DNA of 64,000 nucleotides from JBEKTW01 sp963727845 (GCA_963727845.1 CAVSHI010000002.1:124001-188000); one strand, 5' to 3'. Counted from the stretch's first letter, positions 26,696 to 34,648 are shown. Translations and numbers: made by a program. Notes: a model not told the origin generated them from the sequence alone.

Positions 26696-26938
26696 TCATT
26701 GCGATCTCAGCAATCTCATCCTCCGTTCAGTCAATTCCTGATCACCCTTCACAAATGACTGGCCCAGCGGAGACTCATTCAAAAGAGTATTATAAGCGGA
26801 ATCCAACTCGGCTTGACTAATAACCCTCTTTTCAATCAGGACTTTCTTAAGAGCGTTTAGCGAAAGGTGAATTCCGGTATTGCCCAGTTCCAACTCTTGC
26901 AATCGCAAATTGATCCATTCTGGGTGAGTGTGATCCAT
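26696..26938 (-). CDS. Small hypothetical protein
   Basis: 80 residues, helical, soluble (LSLNALKKVLIEKRVISQAE, SPLGQSFVKGDQELTERRMR). It starts 29 bp downstream of the export protein's stop. No family recognised; the helical LNALKKVLIEKRVISQAEL part resembles short helix-turn-helix or chaperone-like segments but gives no function. Confidence 0.45.
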   Translation of the reverse strand: MDHTHPEWINLRLQELELGNTGIHLSLNALKKVLIEKRVISQAELDSAYNTLLNESPLGQSFVKGDQELTERRMRLLRSQ

Positions 26939-26967
26939 CGTAGACTCCTTAGATTGTTGTGGTGAGA

Positions 26968-27552
26968 CTATTTCAAGTCGTATTGAGTTAGCACTGTTTC
27001 AAAAAGCTGAATGAGCCCCACACCTCTTGCAAAGTAGGCATCTTCATTTAATTCGTTCTGCGCCGCCTCGTCAGAAGATACCGATCTAACTTTCACTTTT
27101 ATGCAGTCTCGAAAGATCCCCGCCGGAACCTCCCAGCGTACGCCAACGGCAACAATTGTTGCCACCTTATCCTCGCTCCATTTCCATTTATTGCCAACCT
27201 TCAGAGGCAACTTGAGGTAAACATATGTCTTGTTATCATTTCTTGTCTCAGAGATGGCACCATTGACCAGTTGAAGATCAGTAGAAAGGCCGCCTTGTCC
27301 CATTTCTTCTCCATCGAGTCTATAGGTCTCTCGCTTAACATAGAAACCATTATCGTATTTTTCTATTGAGTAGGTTACTTCAAGCTTGCCTGTCTTGCGA
27401 AAACCTTTCGCGTGATATGTCCACGTGTTACCAACCTCAATAGGGTAGTAGTCCGAGAGCTTCATCGAGTGTTGCGCAAAGAGGAACACTGGTATGAGCG
27501 TTCCGACTGTCACAATTGTGATCATGAATCTTTTGAAGACCTTTGAGGTCAT
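26968..27552 (-). CDS. Exported protein with DYYPxxxGNxW domain
   Basis: 194 residues. A signal peptide (about 1-26, ending FLFAQ) precedes a beta-rich domain with LSDYYPIEVGNTWTYHAKG and a later LPLKVGNKWKWSED. This is the pattern of a common family of periplasmic or outer-membrane-associated proteins in Bacteroidota and relatives; function unknown. Its upstream region holds the long attC-like element at 27606-27720. Confidence 0.6.
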   Translation of the reverse strand: MTSKVFKRFMITIVTVGTLIPVFLFAQHSMKLSDYYPIEVGNTWTYHAKGFRKTGKLEVTYSIEKYDNGFYVKRETYRLDGEEMGQGGLSTDLQLVNGAISETRNDNKTYVYLKLPLKVGNKWKWSEDKVATIVAVGVRWEVPAGIFRDCIKVKVRSVSSDEAAQNELNEDAYFARGVGLIQLFETVLTQYDLK

Positions 27553-27605
27553 AAATCCCTCAGTTTAGTTTGAGTAAGGGTGGTAGTAATCTTGAACACG
27601 CTGGC

Positions 27606-27720
27606 GCCTAACGTCTCGGCAAACAACGCATTGCTTTGGCGAAGATTTACACAAACAAATTGCCCGGCGAGCAACTACATGTCCAGCATCGCTATTACCA
27701 CGTTTAAGTGAAGTTAGTGC
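27606..27720 (-). repeat. Long attC-like element
   Basis: In gene orientation it begins with GCACTAAC (27720-27713), 11 nt after a stop codon, and ends with GTTAGGC (27612-27606), a perfect GTTRRRY box, so CTAAC and GTTAG pair. Length (115 nt) is within the range of large attC sites. The internal arms show only partial complementarity by eye. It lies between two cargo genes. Confidence 0.45.
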
Positions 27721-27730
27721 AGCACAGAAT

Positions 27731-28963
27731 TCATTTCGATCTGTTCTTGCTTAAGGCCTGGTCAATTGGCTCAACGAGAAAAAGCAATTCATCGATAGTC
27801 TTCCGGAAAAATGATTCCATGGTGGACCGATCTAAATTTTCTGGTGATAATTGGAACTTGTAGTCCTTGAACGCAATCGCCAACCCCCGTGATTTAGGCC
27901 GATATTGTATGCCTGCGCTTCTATACTTGGCTCTAAGCTTGCCTTGCAATTGATCAAACTTCGCAAGAAAAGAATCCTTTTGCTTTCCCTCAGCATCGAT
28001 CATGAATGAGAATTCCGGATCCATGAACAGCGAATCTTTGGAAAACCAAAACTCGTAGTGAATCCAAACTTGGTTAGTCCTCCAATGCTTTTTCCAAGCC
28101 TGTTGGTGTCCTCGCTCCTCTGAAAAGGAATATTCCCAGCCCTCGCTAACGCCTTCGAAGACGGCTTTGATAATCTCTGCAAGAACTTCAAAGACAGAGG
28201 AGGTGTCTTGTGAAAATGCTTCTTGGAGGTCAGTAATCATCTCGGCATTTTTCAGGTACAACAAGGATTTTTCAGAGAGTTTGAGATTGACAGATTTCAT
28301 AATATAGTTCTCCACGTGTAGACAGAAATCTTGATAGATGAATTGATCTCTTTCCGAAACATCTGAGAGTTGATAAGATCGAAGTGCAGTCAGAAGTTCG
28401 GCATAAGAGAGGGATTTGAATTCAGAGGACGAAGGCACTGTGCCAAGTGGCGTGAGGAAAAAAAGAATGTTCGTGTACGCGGGGAAACCCGCTTGGATAG
28501 CTTCACTGTATCGAATTGTCTGTCTGTAGCCCTCAGATGAAAATATCTTGTTTTCTATAGCTATGATTAGTTTGGCTCGCTTTATGACAATGAGGATGTC
28601 GATTCGGGATTCTTCCGATAGCTGATACTCTCTGAATACTTGTAAGCCTACTCCATCATTGGAATTAAGAGAGTAAGACACACCAGCAATGGTCAAGAGA
28701 GACTGCAAGGGGGCGTAGCCCAGGCCTGAATGAATCGGATTTAGGATATGCGCAAGATAGTCCGAAATGAAATTTTCATCATATGGTCGGTGGAAGATGG
28801 TTGGAATGGTGACTACAGGTCTATCGGCGTTCAAAGTTAGTGCATATTGAGATCGGATTGCCTGGAGACGAGCCCCCCAGTCGGAAGAAACCCCCGCAAG
28901 AGAACCTGACAGTGCTTTATACTGCGCTGTTAGAGTGTTAAGTTGCTTAGTGTGATTCGTCAT
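27731..28963 (-). CDS. PD-(D/E)XK nuclease superfamily protein (PDDEXK_4-like)
   Basis: 410 residues from ATG 28963 (MTNHTKQLNTLTAQYKALSG); a start ten codons earlier lacks a ribosome site. Core motif: SRIDILIVIKRAKLIIAIEN followed by K and IFSSEGYRQTIRYSE, giving D...E-x-K with a downstream Q/Y helix typical of PDDEXK_4 proteins. The upstream IFHRPYDENFISDYLAHILN segment is the usual N-terminal element. Such proteins are common single cargo genes in islands and integron arrays and are probably DNA nucleases; specificity unknown. Confidence 0.75.
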   Translation of the reverse strand: MTNHTKQLNTLTAQYKALSGSLAGVSSDWGARLQAIRSQYALTLNADRPVVTIPTIFHRPYDENFISDYLAHILNPIHSGLGYAPLQSLLTIAGVSYSLNSNDGVGLQVFREYQLSEESRIDILIVIKRAKLIIAIENKIFSSEGYRQTIRYSEAIQAGFPAYTNILFFLTPLGTVPSSSEFKSLSYAELLTALRSYQLSDVSERDQFIYQDFCLHVENYIMKSVNLKLSEKSLLYLKNAEMITDLQEAFSQDTSSVFEVLAEIIKAVFEGVSEGWEYSFSEERGHQQAWKKHWRTNQVWIHYEFWFSKDSLFMDPEFSFMIDAEGKQKDSFLAKFDQLQGKLRAKYRSAGIQYRPKSRGLAIAFKDYKFQLSPENLDRSTMESFFRKTIDELLFLVEPIDQALSKNRSK

Positions 28964-29082
28964 ACGAATGTTTCTGGTTAGCCGTAGGCGCACCCGAGCC
29001 GTTTTTTAGAGGACCGTACAGAATCAAGAGGATTCCCGTTTCATCTGCAATTAGCGCTGCCATGCAGTCTTGGAAGTCTTTG

Positions 29083-29754
29083 TCATGCGCTGCGCTTGGG
29101 GATTTGTTCACTTTTTCGCAGAACGTCCTCGAGTGAATTTGCCAGCGGAGCCGTGAGCTTGTAGCCGTAAAATTTGCCCTGATACCCAAATCCGGTTGCG
29201 GGGCTGAGATATGCCGAAAGAGGTATAACACGCTTCGTGGCAATGGAATCCTCAACGGTCGATATGACATACATCCTCACATACGAATATTTTCGAAGGG
29301 CGCCAAGGTGCTCTCCACCATCGCAGAACTCCTTATACTCGCCATTGGGATTGACTATGATGTTAGAACGACAGTTACGTTCCTTGATGGTGATAGATTT
29401 CTCATTTTCGAAGCGAGCACGCTCTTCCTTGGATAGACAATCTAAACCCTGCAATGGCTTGATCTTAAAGGGACAAGACTCGATCTCTTTTCCACAATAC
29501 AATCCGGGGTCGTTCGCCGCTTGGACTTGCGTGACAATTCGGTCTACCTTTATCATTCCTGTCAGAAAGAAACCCCCGGCAGATTCCTCAGAAGTGCAGA
29601 AGAACAAACGCGCCCCTATTTTTACTCTCTCAAAAATCTTTCGTTTCCAAATTACCCAAGAGAACGGCTTAGAATGGAAGTAGAGATCGTTGCCGAGATT
29701 CCAGAGATCCTCGGAGCTTATTGCGGGGTACACAAACAATAATGTATTAGACAT
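29083..29754 (-). CDS. Hypothetical protein, possible PUA/EVE/Nmad-like fold
   Basis: 223 residues. FERVKIGARLFFCTSEESAG followed by GFFLTGMIKVDRI resembles the strand pattern after the G-D-x-(I/V) turn in PUA-like EVE or Nmad domains, which bind modified bases. CGKEIESCPFKI adds two cysteines. The ATG lies inside the 3' end of the HNH-like gene (8-bp overlap), so the two are co-translated. The domain suggestion is weak; coupling to an HNH-like protein would fit modification-dependent restriction. Confidence 0.4.
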   Translation of the reverse strand: MSNTLLFVYPAISSEDLWNLGNDLYFHSKPFSWVIWKRKIFERVKIGARLFFCTSEESAGGFFLTGMIKVDRIVTQVQAANDPGLYCGKEIESCPFKIKPLQGLDCLSKEERARFENEKSITIKERNCRSNIIVNPNGEYKEFCDGGEHLGALRKYSYVRMYVISTVEDSIATKRVIPLSAYLSPATGFGYQGKFYGYKLTAPLANSLEDVLRKSEQIPKRSA

Positions 29755-30430
29755 TCATTCTTCTCATAAAGGGAGCGACGTTGCTACTGCTGTTATGCAT
29801 AGGCACGCCCGCTGGTTTTGAGAGAGCACAAACTGTGAACCCCTCATAGAATACGAATTTATAGGCATAGCTTTGGTCGTTGTGGCGAAACAAAAAGTAT
29901 TGAAAGATCTCAGGATTCGAGGTTGGCACTTTTTGAAAATTTAGTGATAGCAACTTCTTGTTGACTTCATCATACGGATCGGGCTGACCCAAATCACCGA
30001 CTGTCAGGTTGGGACTAACAATCTCCCATGACTGATGATGCTTGATTTTGAAGTCGTGCCAGTATATTGCGTTAGCCAAATGCCTAAAGAAGTTGTCCCA
30101 CCGATCGAGATTGATGGTCACGCCTCCAGTCTCCCTACCATCTTTTAGTTTCAGTACTCGTACACCTTCGAAAACTGCGGCGACCAATCCTTTGCTATGA
30201 CTGAATGAACGGTTGACTTTTGTTGCGGTCATCGCCAGACCGAGTTCATTATTGCCAAAGACAGGCGCGACAATCGAACGGACGTACTCGTCATCCTTAG
30301 ACTTCTTCAGATTATGGTCAGGGCAAGCTGGAACGGTAATCAAGTTCAGTCTGTGCCCTTCTGGGAAAAAACTAACAGGAGGAACGTGCTCTCCACTTAC
30401 ACCGTCGTTATCGCACATATAGCACTTCAT
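29747..30430 (-). CDS. HNH-like zinc-binding protein
   Basis: 227 residues. N-terminal MKCYMCDNDGVSGEHVPPVS then ACPDHNLKKSKDDEYV has the CxxC...EH(V/I)P...C..HN...(S/D)DEY layout of HNH-type treble clefs (about 1-50). The rest is a mixed domain with aromatic residues (FFRHLANAIYWHDFKIKHHQ). A boundary motif (29791-29808) is embedded near its 3' end, so the last codons may have been remodelled by insertion. Nuclease activity is plausible but the second metal-binding His is not certain. Confidence 0.6.
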   Translation of the reverse strand: MKCYMCDNDGVSGEHVPPVSFFPEGHRLNLITVPACPDHNLKKSKDDEYVRSIVAPVFGNNELGLAMTATKVNRSFSHSKGLVAAVFEGVRVLKLKDGRETGGVTINLDRWDNFFRHLANAIYWHDFKIKHHQSWEIVSPNLTVGDLGQPDPYDEVNKKLLSLNFQKVPTSNPEIFQYFLFRHNDQSYAYKFVFYEGFTVCALSKPAGVPMHNSSSNVAPFMRRMNV

Positions 30431-30482
30431 TGGGCTACTCTAATTCGTGTTAGCCGAAGTGCCAAATAACTCTGAGACAATA

Positions 30483-30824
30483 TCATTTCATGCTCCAGCG
30501 TTCAATCTCTCGGACTTTCGTGATGGCAGAGGGACTTAGAAAGTAAGAGATGGCGCCAATAAGCAGACCGGCCAAGAATCCGATGACTCCAGATAGAAGA
30601 AGTCCAAGGACAGGTGACAGAATCGTGATCGCAATAATCGTGTTTCTTATTGTCTTATTTGTTTCATAAAACTCGTGAAGCTTTGTTAGGCTCAAAGAAT
30701 CTTTGACTTGAAGAGTATCGAAAAACTCGAATTCCCGAATTTTGCCTACCTTACCGCACTTTGGGCAAGGATCCGTGTGGTTGATGTCTAAGGTGAAACC
30801 GCACCATTTGCATTGAGCAGACAT
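30483..30824 (-). CDS. Zinc-ribbon membrane protein
   Basis: 113 residues from ATG 30824, which begins a zinc ribbon (MSAQCKWCGFTLDINHTDPC then PKCG: CxxC...CxxC). A linker and two adjacent membrane helices (about 65-105; TIIAITILSPVLGLLLSGVI) follow. An upstream start at 30947 would overlap the previous gene by 106 bp and is not supported. Family not recognised; similar small ribbon plus membrane-hairpin proteins are common and uncharacterised. Confidence 0.55.
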   Translation of the reverse strand: MSAQCKWCGFTLDINHTDPCPKCGKVGKIREFEFFDTLQVKDSLSLTKLHEFYETNKTIRNTIIAITILSPVLGLLLSGVIGFLAGLLIGAISYFLSPSAITKVREIERWSMK

Positions 30825-30841
30825 CTTTGTGTCTAATTTAG

Positions 30842-31246
30842 TCACTGGACAGGAATGTGGAGGTCGTGAAGTTCTGTTTTCCAATAGCCGTTGGATTGTT
30901 TTGTTGCTATGTACATCTGAGCGGTACCGCCAAATCTGACCATCCATTCCTTTCGATCAGGCGTATCCGTGACTATGTGAGACTCAGAGTAGCAACTGGC
31001 TTCGTATTCCACATCACTCAAGTTTTTGCCTCCTTTACCAAGCAAGGATGAAAGAACGGCGATCAGGATTATTACTAGTATTATCGTTAGGCAACCCCAA
31101 CAACCCATTTTCATTTCCTTGACGGCTTGCTTTCCTTTCTTGGCATTCTCCTCAGCCTCCATCTGCATCCGGATTTGTTCCTGAGTTTCGAGTCGAGCTT
31201 TCTCCTCCTCATAGATTCTCCTTTTTTCTTCGGCTGATAATTCCAT
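30842..31246 (-). CDS. Small membrane protein with coiled-coil N-terminus
   Basis: 134 residues. A charged helix (about 1-46; SAEEKRRIYEEEKARLETQE) precedes one membrane helix (about 49-68; CWGCLTIILVIILIAVLSSL), then a short beta-rich domain of about 60 residues (YEASCYSESHIVTDTPDRKE...). The order resembles many cargo membrane proteins without assigned function. It starts 2 bp after the stop of the gene upstream, so the genes are cotranscribed. Confidence 0.5.
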   Translation of the reverse strand: MELSAEEKRRIYEEEKARLETQEQIRMQMEAEENAKKGKQAVKEMKMGCWGCLTIILVIILIAVLSSLLGKGGKNLSDVEYEASCYSESHIVTDTPDRKEWMVRFGGTAQMYIATKQSNGYWKTELHDLHIPVQ

Positions 31247-31248
31247 GT

Positions 31249-31473
31249 TTAGTCCCTAATGTTATCTGGCATTTCGGCCAACTTATGTAGTGACGCAATA
31301 TAGCGTCGCTGTACCCTTTGGACCGTTTCCCATGGGGGGAGCCCCGAGAGCCTACCGATATGTGGAATTACATCCTTCCCAATTCTCGCCATCGCCAATG
31401 GTTCTGCTATTGCGAGAAGGTAAGGAGAATTTGCGAGGAATTCAAGTGAAACGGATTTGTTCAAAATAATCAT
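31249..31473 (-). CDS. Small hypothetical protein
   Basis: 74 residues, helical (LSGLPPWETVQRVQRRYIAS). It is immediately upstream of the coiled-coil membrane gene (2-bp gap). Its start region overlaps, in antisense, the earliest possible start of the plus-strand nuclease gene, another reason to prefer the later start for that gene. Function unknown. Confidence 0.4.
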   Translation of the reverse strand: MIILNKSVSLEFLANSPYLLAIAEPLAMARIGKDVIPHIGRLSGLPPWETVQRVQRRYIASLHKLAEMPDNIRD

Positions 31474-31588
31474 TTTGCCCTATGTTATGCTAAGTCGGGT
31501 TGTTCCCAGATACCTACCCCCATTGGGCCAGTTCCGCCGCCTTCAGTTGACAAATGTTAAAAACAAGCTTACTGATATCTCATCGAAA

Positions 31589-32434
31589 ATGGGAAAATCG
31601 AAGCTTGAAATGGCCGTTTGGAGCCCGACAAGCTGGAACTTGTGGAAGACATGTCCTGCGAAATACCGAATCAAAAAGGTCGAGCGATGGTCCCGTCCGG
31701 ACTTGAAAGAGGACAGCCAATTTGCCAAGCTCGCCATCCCAGGGCTCGTCGTCGATAGGATGCTTCAGTTTTGGCTGCACCGGAAACAATTCGCAGACAA
31801 GCGCTGGGTCAACGAAAACATCGGCATGGTCTGGTCGATGATCGAAAGCGAAATTCAACCTCAATGGTTATCCACGGAGGAAATAAGAAGTGTCAAGGAA
31901 GAAACCTGGCAGGGATTGAGAACTGCTATCAGAATGTTGGAAGAGCTACACATCGAAGAATATGACCTCCGCATACAACCCACTTTCTTTGACAAAGTCA
32001 CGGATTCATTCTCCATAGCAGGCTCGGCTGATCTGTTACTCGTCGAGAGAAATTCCGTCGATGCCATTCTTATTGATTTCAAGAACGCCCATCGGCGTGA
32101 ACGCATCACAAAAGACCAGTTGGTCATCTATCAAATTGGATTGAAGAAGAAGACCCCATACAACTTCACCCAATCCGGTTACTTGATGTTCAACCCGCGT
32201 CTCGAACAGTGGAAATGGTTCAAGATCGGGAGCCCACGTGAAGAGAAGATGATTGAAAAACTCACCCTCGCAACCGAGCAAGTCCTCCGACAGAAGTTTG
32301 ATTACAACTGGAATCATTTCACTTGCCTAAGATTCTGCGATGTTCGATATGCCTGTGAGATGTTCCAACAGATTGCAGGGAAGGCCATCCCATCGAAGGA
32401 TTCGAAGTCAAAGATATTTTTACTAGCCAAATGA
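31589..32434 (+). CDS. Cas4/AddB-like PD-(D/E)XK nuclease with Fe-S cysteines
   Basis: 281 residues from ATG 31589 (MGKSKLEMAVWSPTSWNLWK); an upstream frame to 31457 reads poorly and collides with the divergent gene. SPTSWNLWKTCPAKYRIKKV holds the first Cys; SIAGSADLLLV...ILIDFKNA and QLVIYQIGL give the D...(D/E)xK and Q/Y elements; FTCLRFCDVRYACEMF holds the last three Cys. This is the RecB-nuclease plus Fe-S arrangement of Cas4/AddB. It is the first gene of a recombination-like operon: its stop overlaps the radC start (ATGA). Confidence 0.75.
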   Translation: MGKSKLEMAVWSPTSWNLWKTCPAKYRIKKVERWSRPDLKEDSQFAKLAIPGLVVDRMLQFWLHRKQFADKRWVNENIGMVWSMIESEIQPQWLSTEEIRSVKEETWQGLRTAIRMLEELHIEEYDLRIQPTFFDKVTDSFSIAGSADLLLVERNSVDAILIDFKNAHRRERITKDQLVIYQIGLKKKTPYNFTQSGYLMFNPRLEQWKWFKIGSPREEKMIEKLTLATEQVLRQKFDYNWNHFTCLRFCDVRYACEMFQQIAGKAIPSKDSKSKIFLLAK

Positions 32435-32886
32435 AATACTGTTTCCGTACAATTACCTGGCGGTTCAAGGAAACCGCTGAATCGCTTCCCGAGCTTCAAA
32501 ATGTTTCGTCTGTCGTGGTCAGAGCGCCAGATGATCTGTTCAGGGGCTATAGAGGTCTCTTCAACGACCAAGCCCGAGAGCGATTTGTGGTATTCTGGTT
32601 GAACTCCGCAAATAAGGTGATGGGTTTTGAAGTGGTTTCGGAGGGAATCCTGGATAGCAGCGTCGTCCATCCACGGGAAGTATTCAGAGGCGCTATTGTC
32701 GCCACGGCCGCAGCGATAATCATCGCTCATAATCATCCCTCTGGAAATCCAGAGCCGTCAGCCGAAGACATGAGTATTACGAAGCAGATAGTCGAGTCCG
32801 GCAAGATCGTTGGCATTCGCGTTCACGACCATCTCATTTTTGCCGGGGACGGCTATACGTCCTTTGCAGAACGAGGCATAATGTAA
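32431..32886 (+). CDS. radC: RadC-family JAB-domain protein
   Basis: 151 residues. The JAB metallo-domain motif is complete: IIIAHNHPSGNPEPSAEDMS (H-x-H...S...D) with upstream E in GFEVVSEGILDSS. It is shorter than chromosomal RadC because the helix-hairpin-helix part is missing, as in RadC copies carried by phages and integrative elements. Start overlaps the upstream nuclease stop by 4 bp. RadC function is unsettled; in mobile elements it is associated with recombination or antirestriction modules. Confidence 0.9.
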   Translation: MKYCFRTITWRFKETAESLPELQNVSSVVVRAPDDLFRGYRGLFNDQARERFVVFWLNSANKVMGFEVVSEGILDSSVVHPREVFRGAIVATAAAIIIAHNHPSGNPEPSAEDMSITKQIVESGKIVGIRVHDHLIFAGDGYTSFAERGIM

Positions 32887-32925
32887 ACTCTTCATTCACG
32901 ATTAATAAAAGAAAGGAACTATTCT

Positions 32926-33453
32926 ATGGACTTCATCGAAGAACTCCTGCTTGAATCGGAGAAAGCGGAGGAACAGCAACGGCTCGAAATGAGCAGACTC
33001 CGGGCCGACCAGCTATTGATGGCGATCCAGGTGCTCGAAGGAAAAATCGAAGACGTTGACAAAATGACGACTGAGGAAATTCAATTGATCGAGCACTACC
33101 GGAAGAACGAGGAAGAGCGCCTGATGAAGAGAGTCCGGTGGTTCGCATGGAATCTTGAGCAGTTCATGCGTTCAACAGACGAAAAGACCATCAACCTTCC
33201 GCACGGAACTATCAAGCTGAGATTGGGAAGGGATAAGGTGGAGATTGCCGACTTGCAGAAATTCCTAGCAGACAAAACCAATCAGCAGTTTCTCCGGGTC
33301 GTTCCAGAAGCGTATGAGCCCGACCTGCAATCTCTCAATCAGCACATCAAACGAACCGGGCACTTGCCGGAAGGCGTAAATCTCATACCGGCAGAAACAA
33401 AATTTCATTACTCAACAATCAAAAAGAGTGAAAATCATGAACAAACCAACTAA
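32926..33453 (+). CDS. Gam-like host-nuclease inhibitor
   Basis: 175 residues with ribosome site AAAGGA. A long coiled-coil N-terminus (about 5-75), then VRWFAWNLEQFMRSTDEKTI and NLPHGTIKLRLGRDKVEI, the Gam signature of Mu-like and bacterial Gam proteins. These bind duplex DNA ends and block exonuclease (RecBCD/AddAB) attack, which favours integration or recombination of the element. It overlaps the next gene by 17 bp. Confidence 0.85.
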   Translation: MDFIEELLLESEKAEEQQRLEMSRLRADQLLMAIQVLEGKIEDVDKMTTEEIQLIEHYRKNEEERLMKRVRWFAWNLEQFMRSTDEKTINLPHGTIKLRLGRDKVEIADLQKFLADKTNQQFLRVVPEAYEPDLQSLNQHIKRTGHLPEGVNLIPAETKFHYSTIKKSENHEQTN

Positions 33454-33931
33454 CAACAGCCGACCGAAAATAGAGCTTCTGCTGAATCAACCCATGAGGG
33501 TAAAACTCCTGAAGGACAAACCGTTCGAAGGCAGCAGCACGTACGGCGCGTATTGGCTGTACTCGGTGGAACACGAGGGAGTTGAGAAGGCGTTCTTTGC
33601 AACTCCCGAAGTAAGCCAGGAAATATCACGGCTTGATGCAAAGTCCGGTGATGAGATCGTCCTCACAAAGGTGGCTCACCAAAACGGAAGGCGGATCTCC
33701 CCTCAAATCCAGGTGGAGGTTGTGCCGAAACCGAAGGTCGAGAGCAAGTCAGAAACCAAGCCCAAGGACACGCTCGCTGACAGCTTGAAGGCGATCATGG
33801 AAACCTCAGTTCGTGAAGCTGTGGAAATCACCAGGGCCATCGACGGCGTGCCTTTTCAGAACGCCGACATTCAAAAAATAGCCAGCTGTTTGTTTATTGC
33901 CAGGACGCGGATGAATGGGTACGCATCATAA
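33437..33931 (+). CDS. Putative single-stranded-DNA-binding-like protein
   Basis: 164 residues from ATG 33437 (a GTG three codons upstream is possible). KIELLLNQPMRVKLLKDKPF and YGAYWLYSVEHEGVEKAFFA suggest an OB-fold-like N-terminal domain; the linker is rich in Lys/Glu (VESKSETKPKDT), and the C-terminal helix spans about 105-160. Position last in a nuclease-RadC-Gam operon fits ssDNA binding or annealing. The terminator at 33975 closes the unit. Confidence 0.5.
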   Translation: MNKPTNNSRPKIELLLNQPMRVKLLKDKPFEGSSTYGAYWLYSVEHEGVEKAFFATPEVSQEISRLDAKSGDEIVLTKVAHQNGRRISPQIQVEVVPKPKVESKSETKPKDTLADSLKAIMETSVREAVEITRAIDGVPFQNADIQKIASCLFIARTRMNGYAS

Positions 33932-33974
33932 GCGATCTACACCCAGCTGAGCCTCGGTGTCAGACGGTAATCCT

Positions 33975-34028
33975 CCGATGGACGCTAAAATAGATATCCA
34001 TCTTTTTGGCGTCCATCGGCTCTTTTTA
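33975..34028 (+). terminator. Rho-independent terminator of recombination operon
   Basis: CCGATGGACGC (33975-33985) and GCGTCCATCGG (34009-34019) pair perfectly over 11 bp, with a 23-nt loop and the tract CTCTTTTTATGG right after. Confidence 0.85.
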
Positions 34029-34093
34029 TGGTTTCTTATGACTTGACAATTTATTATAATGGAGGCACGATTTTCGAACAAGATGAATAACAT

Positions 34094-34648
34094 ATGGGAT
34101 CTGAAAAATATCTGTTTGTCGATGTGTTAAATCAAAGAATCGATTCATCGTTTCTGATATCGAAAGTCCCTTACTCACGATCTTTTGGTCCTGACCCGAA
34201 CGCATCGGACGAGTTGACTAAAGAAGCATTTAGAGAAATAAAGTCCGAGCTTCGAAGAATAATCCGCAAGGAAGCGGAACCTAATGAGTGGGGGAATGAT
34301 CTCGCCGCCTGGGTATCCGGAAATCTCATGTATACTCTGTATATCGACAGTGATTTCAAAATGCGCGAAGACCTCAATTTGCCCCCTCACCTAGTCAAAC
34401 CGGAAGAGAGGGTTATTCCGGAAATATACTTTCGCCGGTTCATCGCAGAGGAAATACGTCAACTTTGTACGAAACGCACCATTTGGCATATCGGAGTATG
34501 CAAGTATTCGGATTGCGGGAAATACTTCGTGGCGAAAAGAAAGGTTAAGCGAACCTTCTGCTCGGACAAGTGCCGAAAAAATCACCACAGGAGCTCACGC
34601 AAACATTCACAACGTCGGTCGCAGAGCAACGACAAAAGCGTCAGGTAG
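34094..34648 (+). CDS. CGNR-like zinc-finger protein
   Basis: 184 residues. A helical N-terminal domain (about 30-130) precedes a C-terminal zinc finger C-x(5)-C...FCSDKCR with YFVAKRKVKRTFCSDKCRKN and a very basic tail (RSSRKHSQRRSQ). This is the arrangement of CGNR-type putative transcription regulators (N-terminal stress-sensing domain, C-terminal finger). It has its own A/T-rich leader after the terminator upstream. DNA or RNA binding is likely; the target is unknown. Confidence 0.6.
   Translation: MGSEKYLFVDVLNQRIDSSFLISKVPYSRSFGPDPNASDELTKEAFREIKSELRRIIRKEAEPNEWGNDLAAWVSGNLMYTLYIDSDFKMREDLNLPPHLVKPEERVIPEIYFRRFIAEEIRQLCTKRTIWHIGVCKYSDCGKYFVAKRKVKRTFCSDKCRKNHHRSSRKHSQRRSQSNDKSVR

Noticed and set aside
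28947..29270. 107-codon minus frame across the 29083 stop
   Set aside because: It is a shifted reading of the end of the 29083-29754 gene and the spacer after it.
34043..34060. TTGACA and TATAAT before the zinc-finger gene
   Set aside because: Only 6 nt separate the boxes, so they cannot serve one sigma-70-type promoter; the A/T-rich run alone is not evidence.
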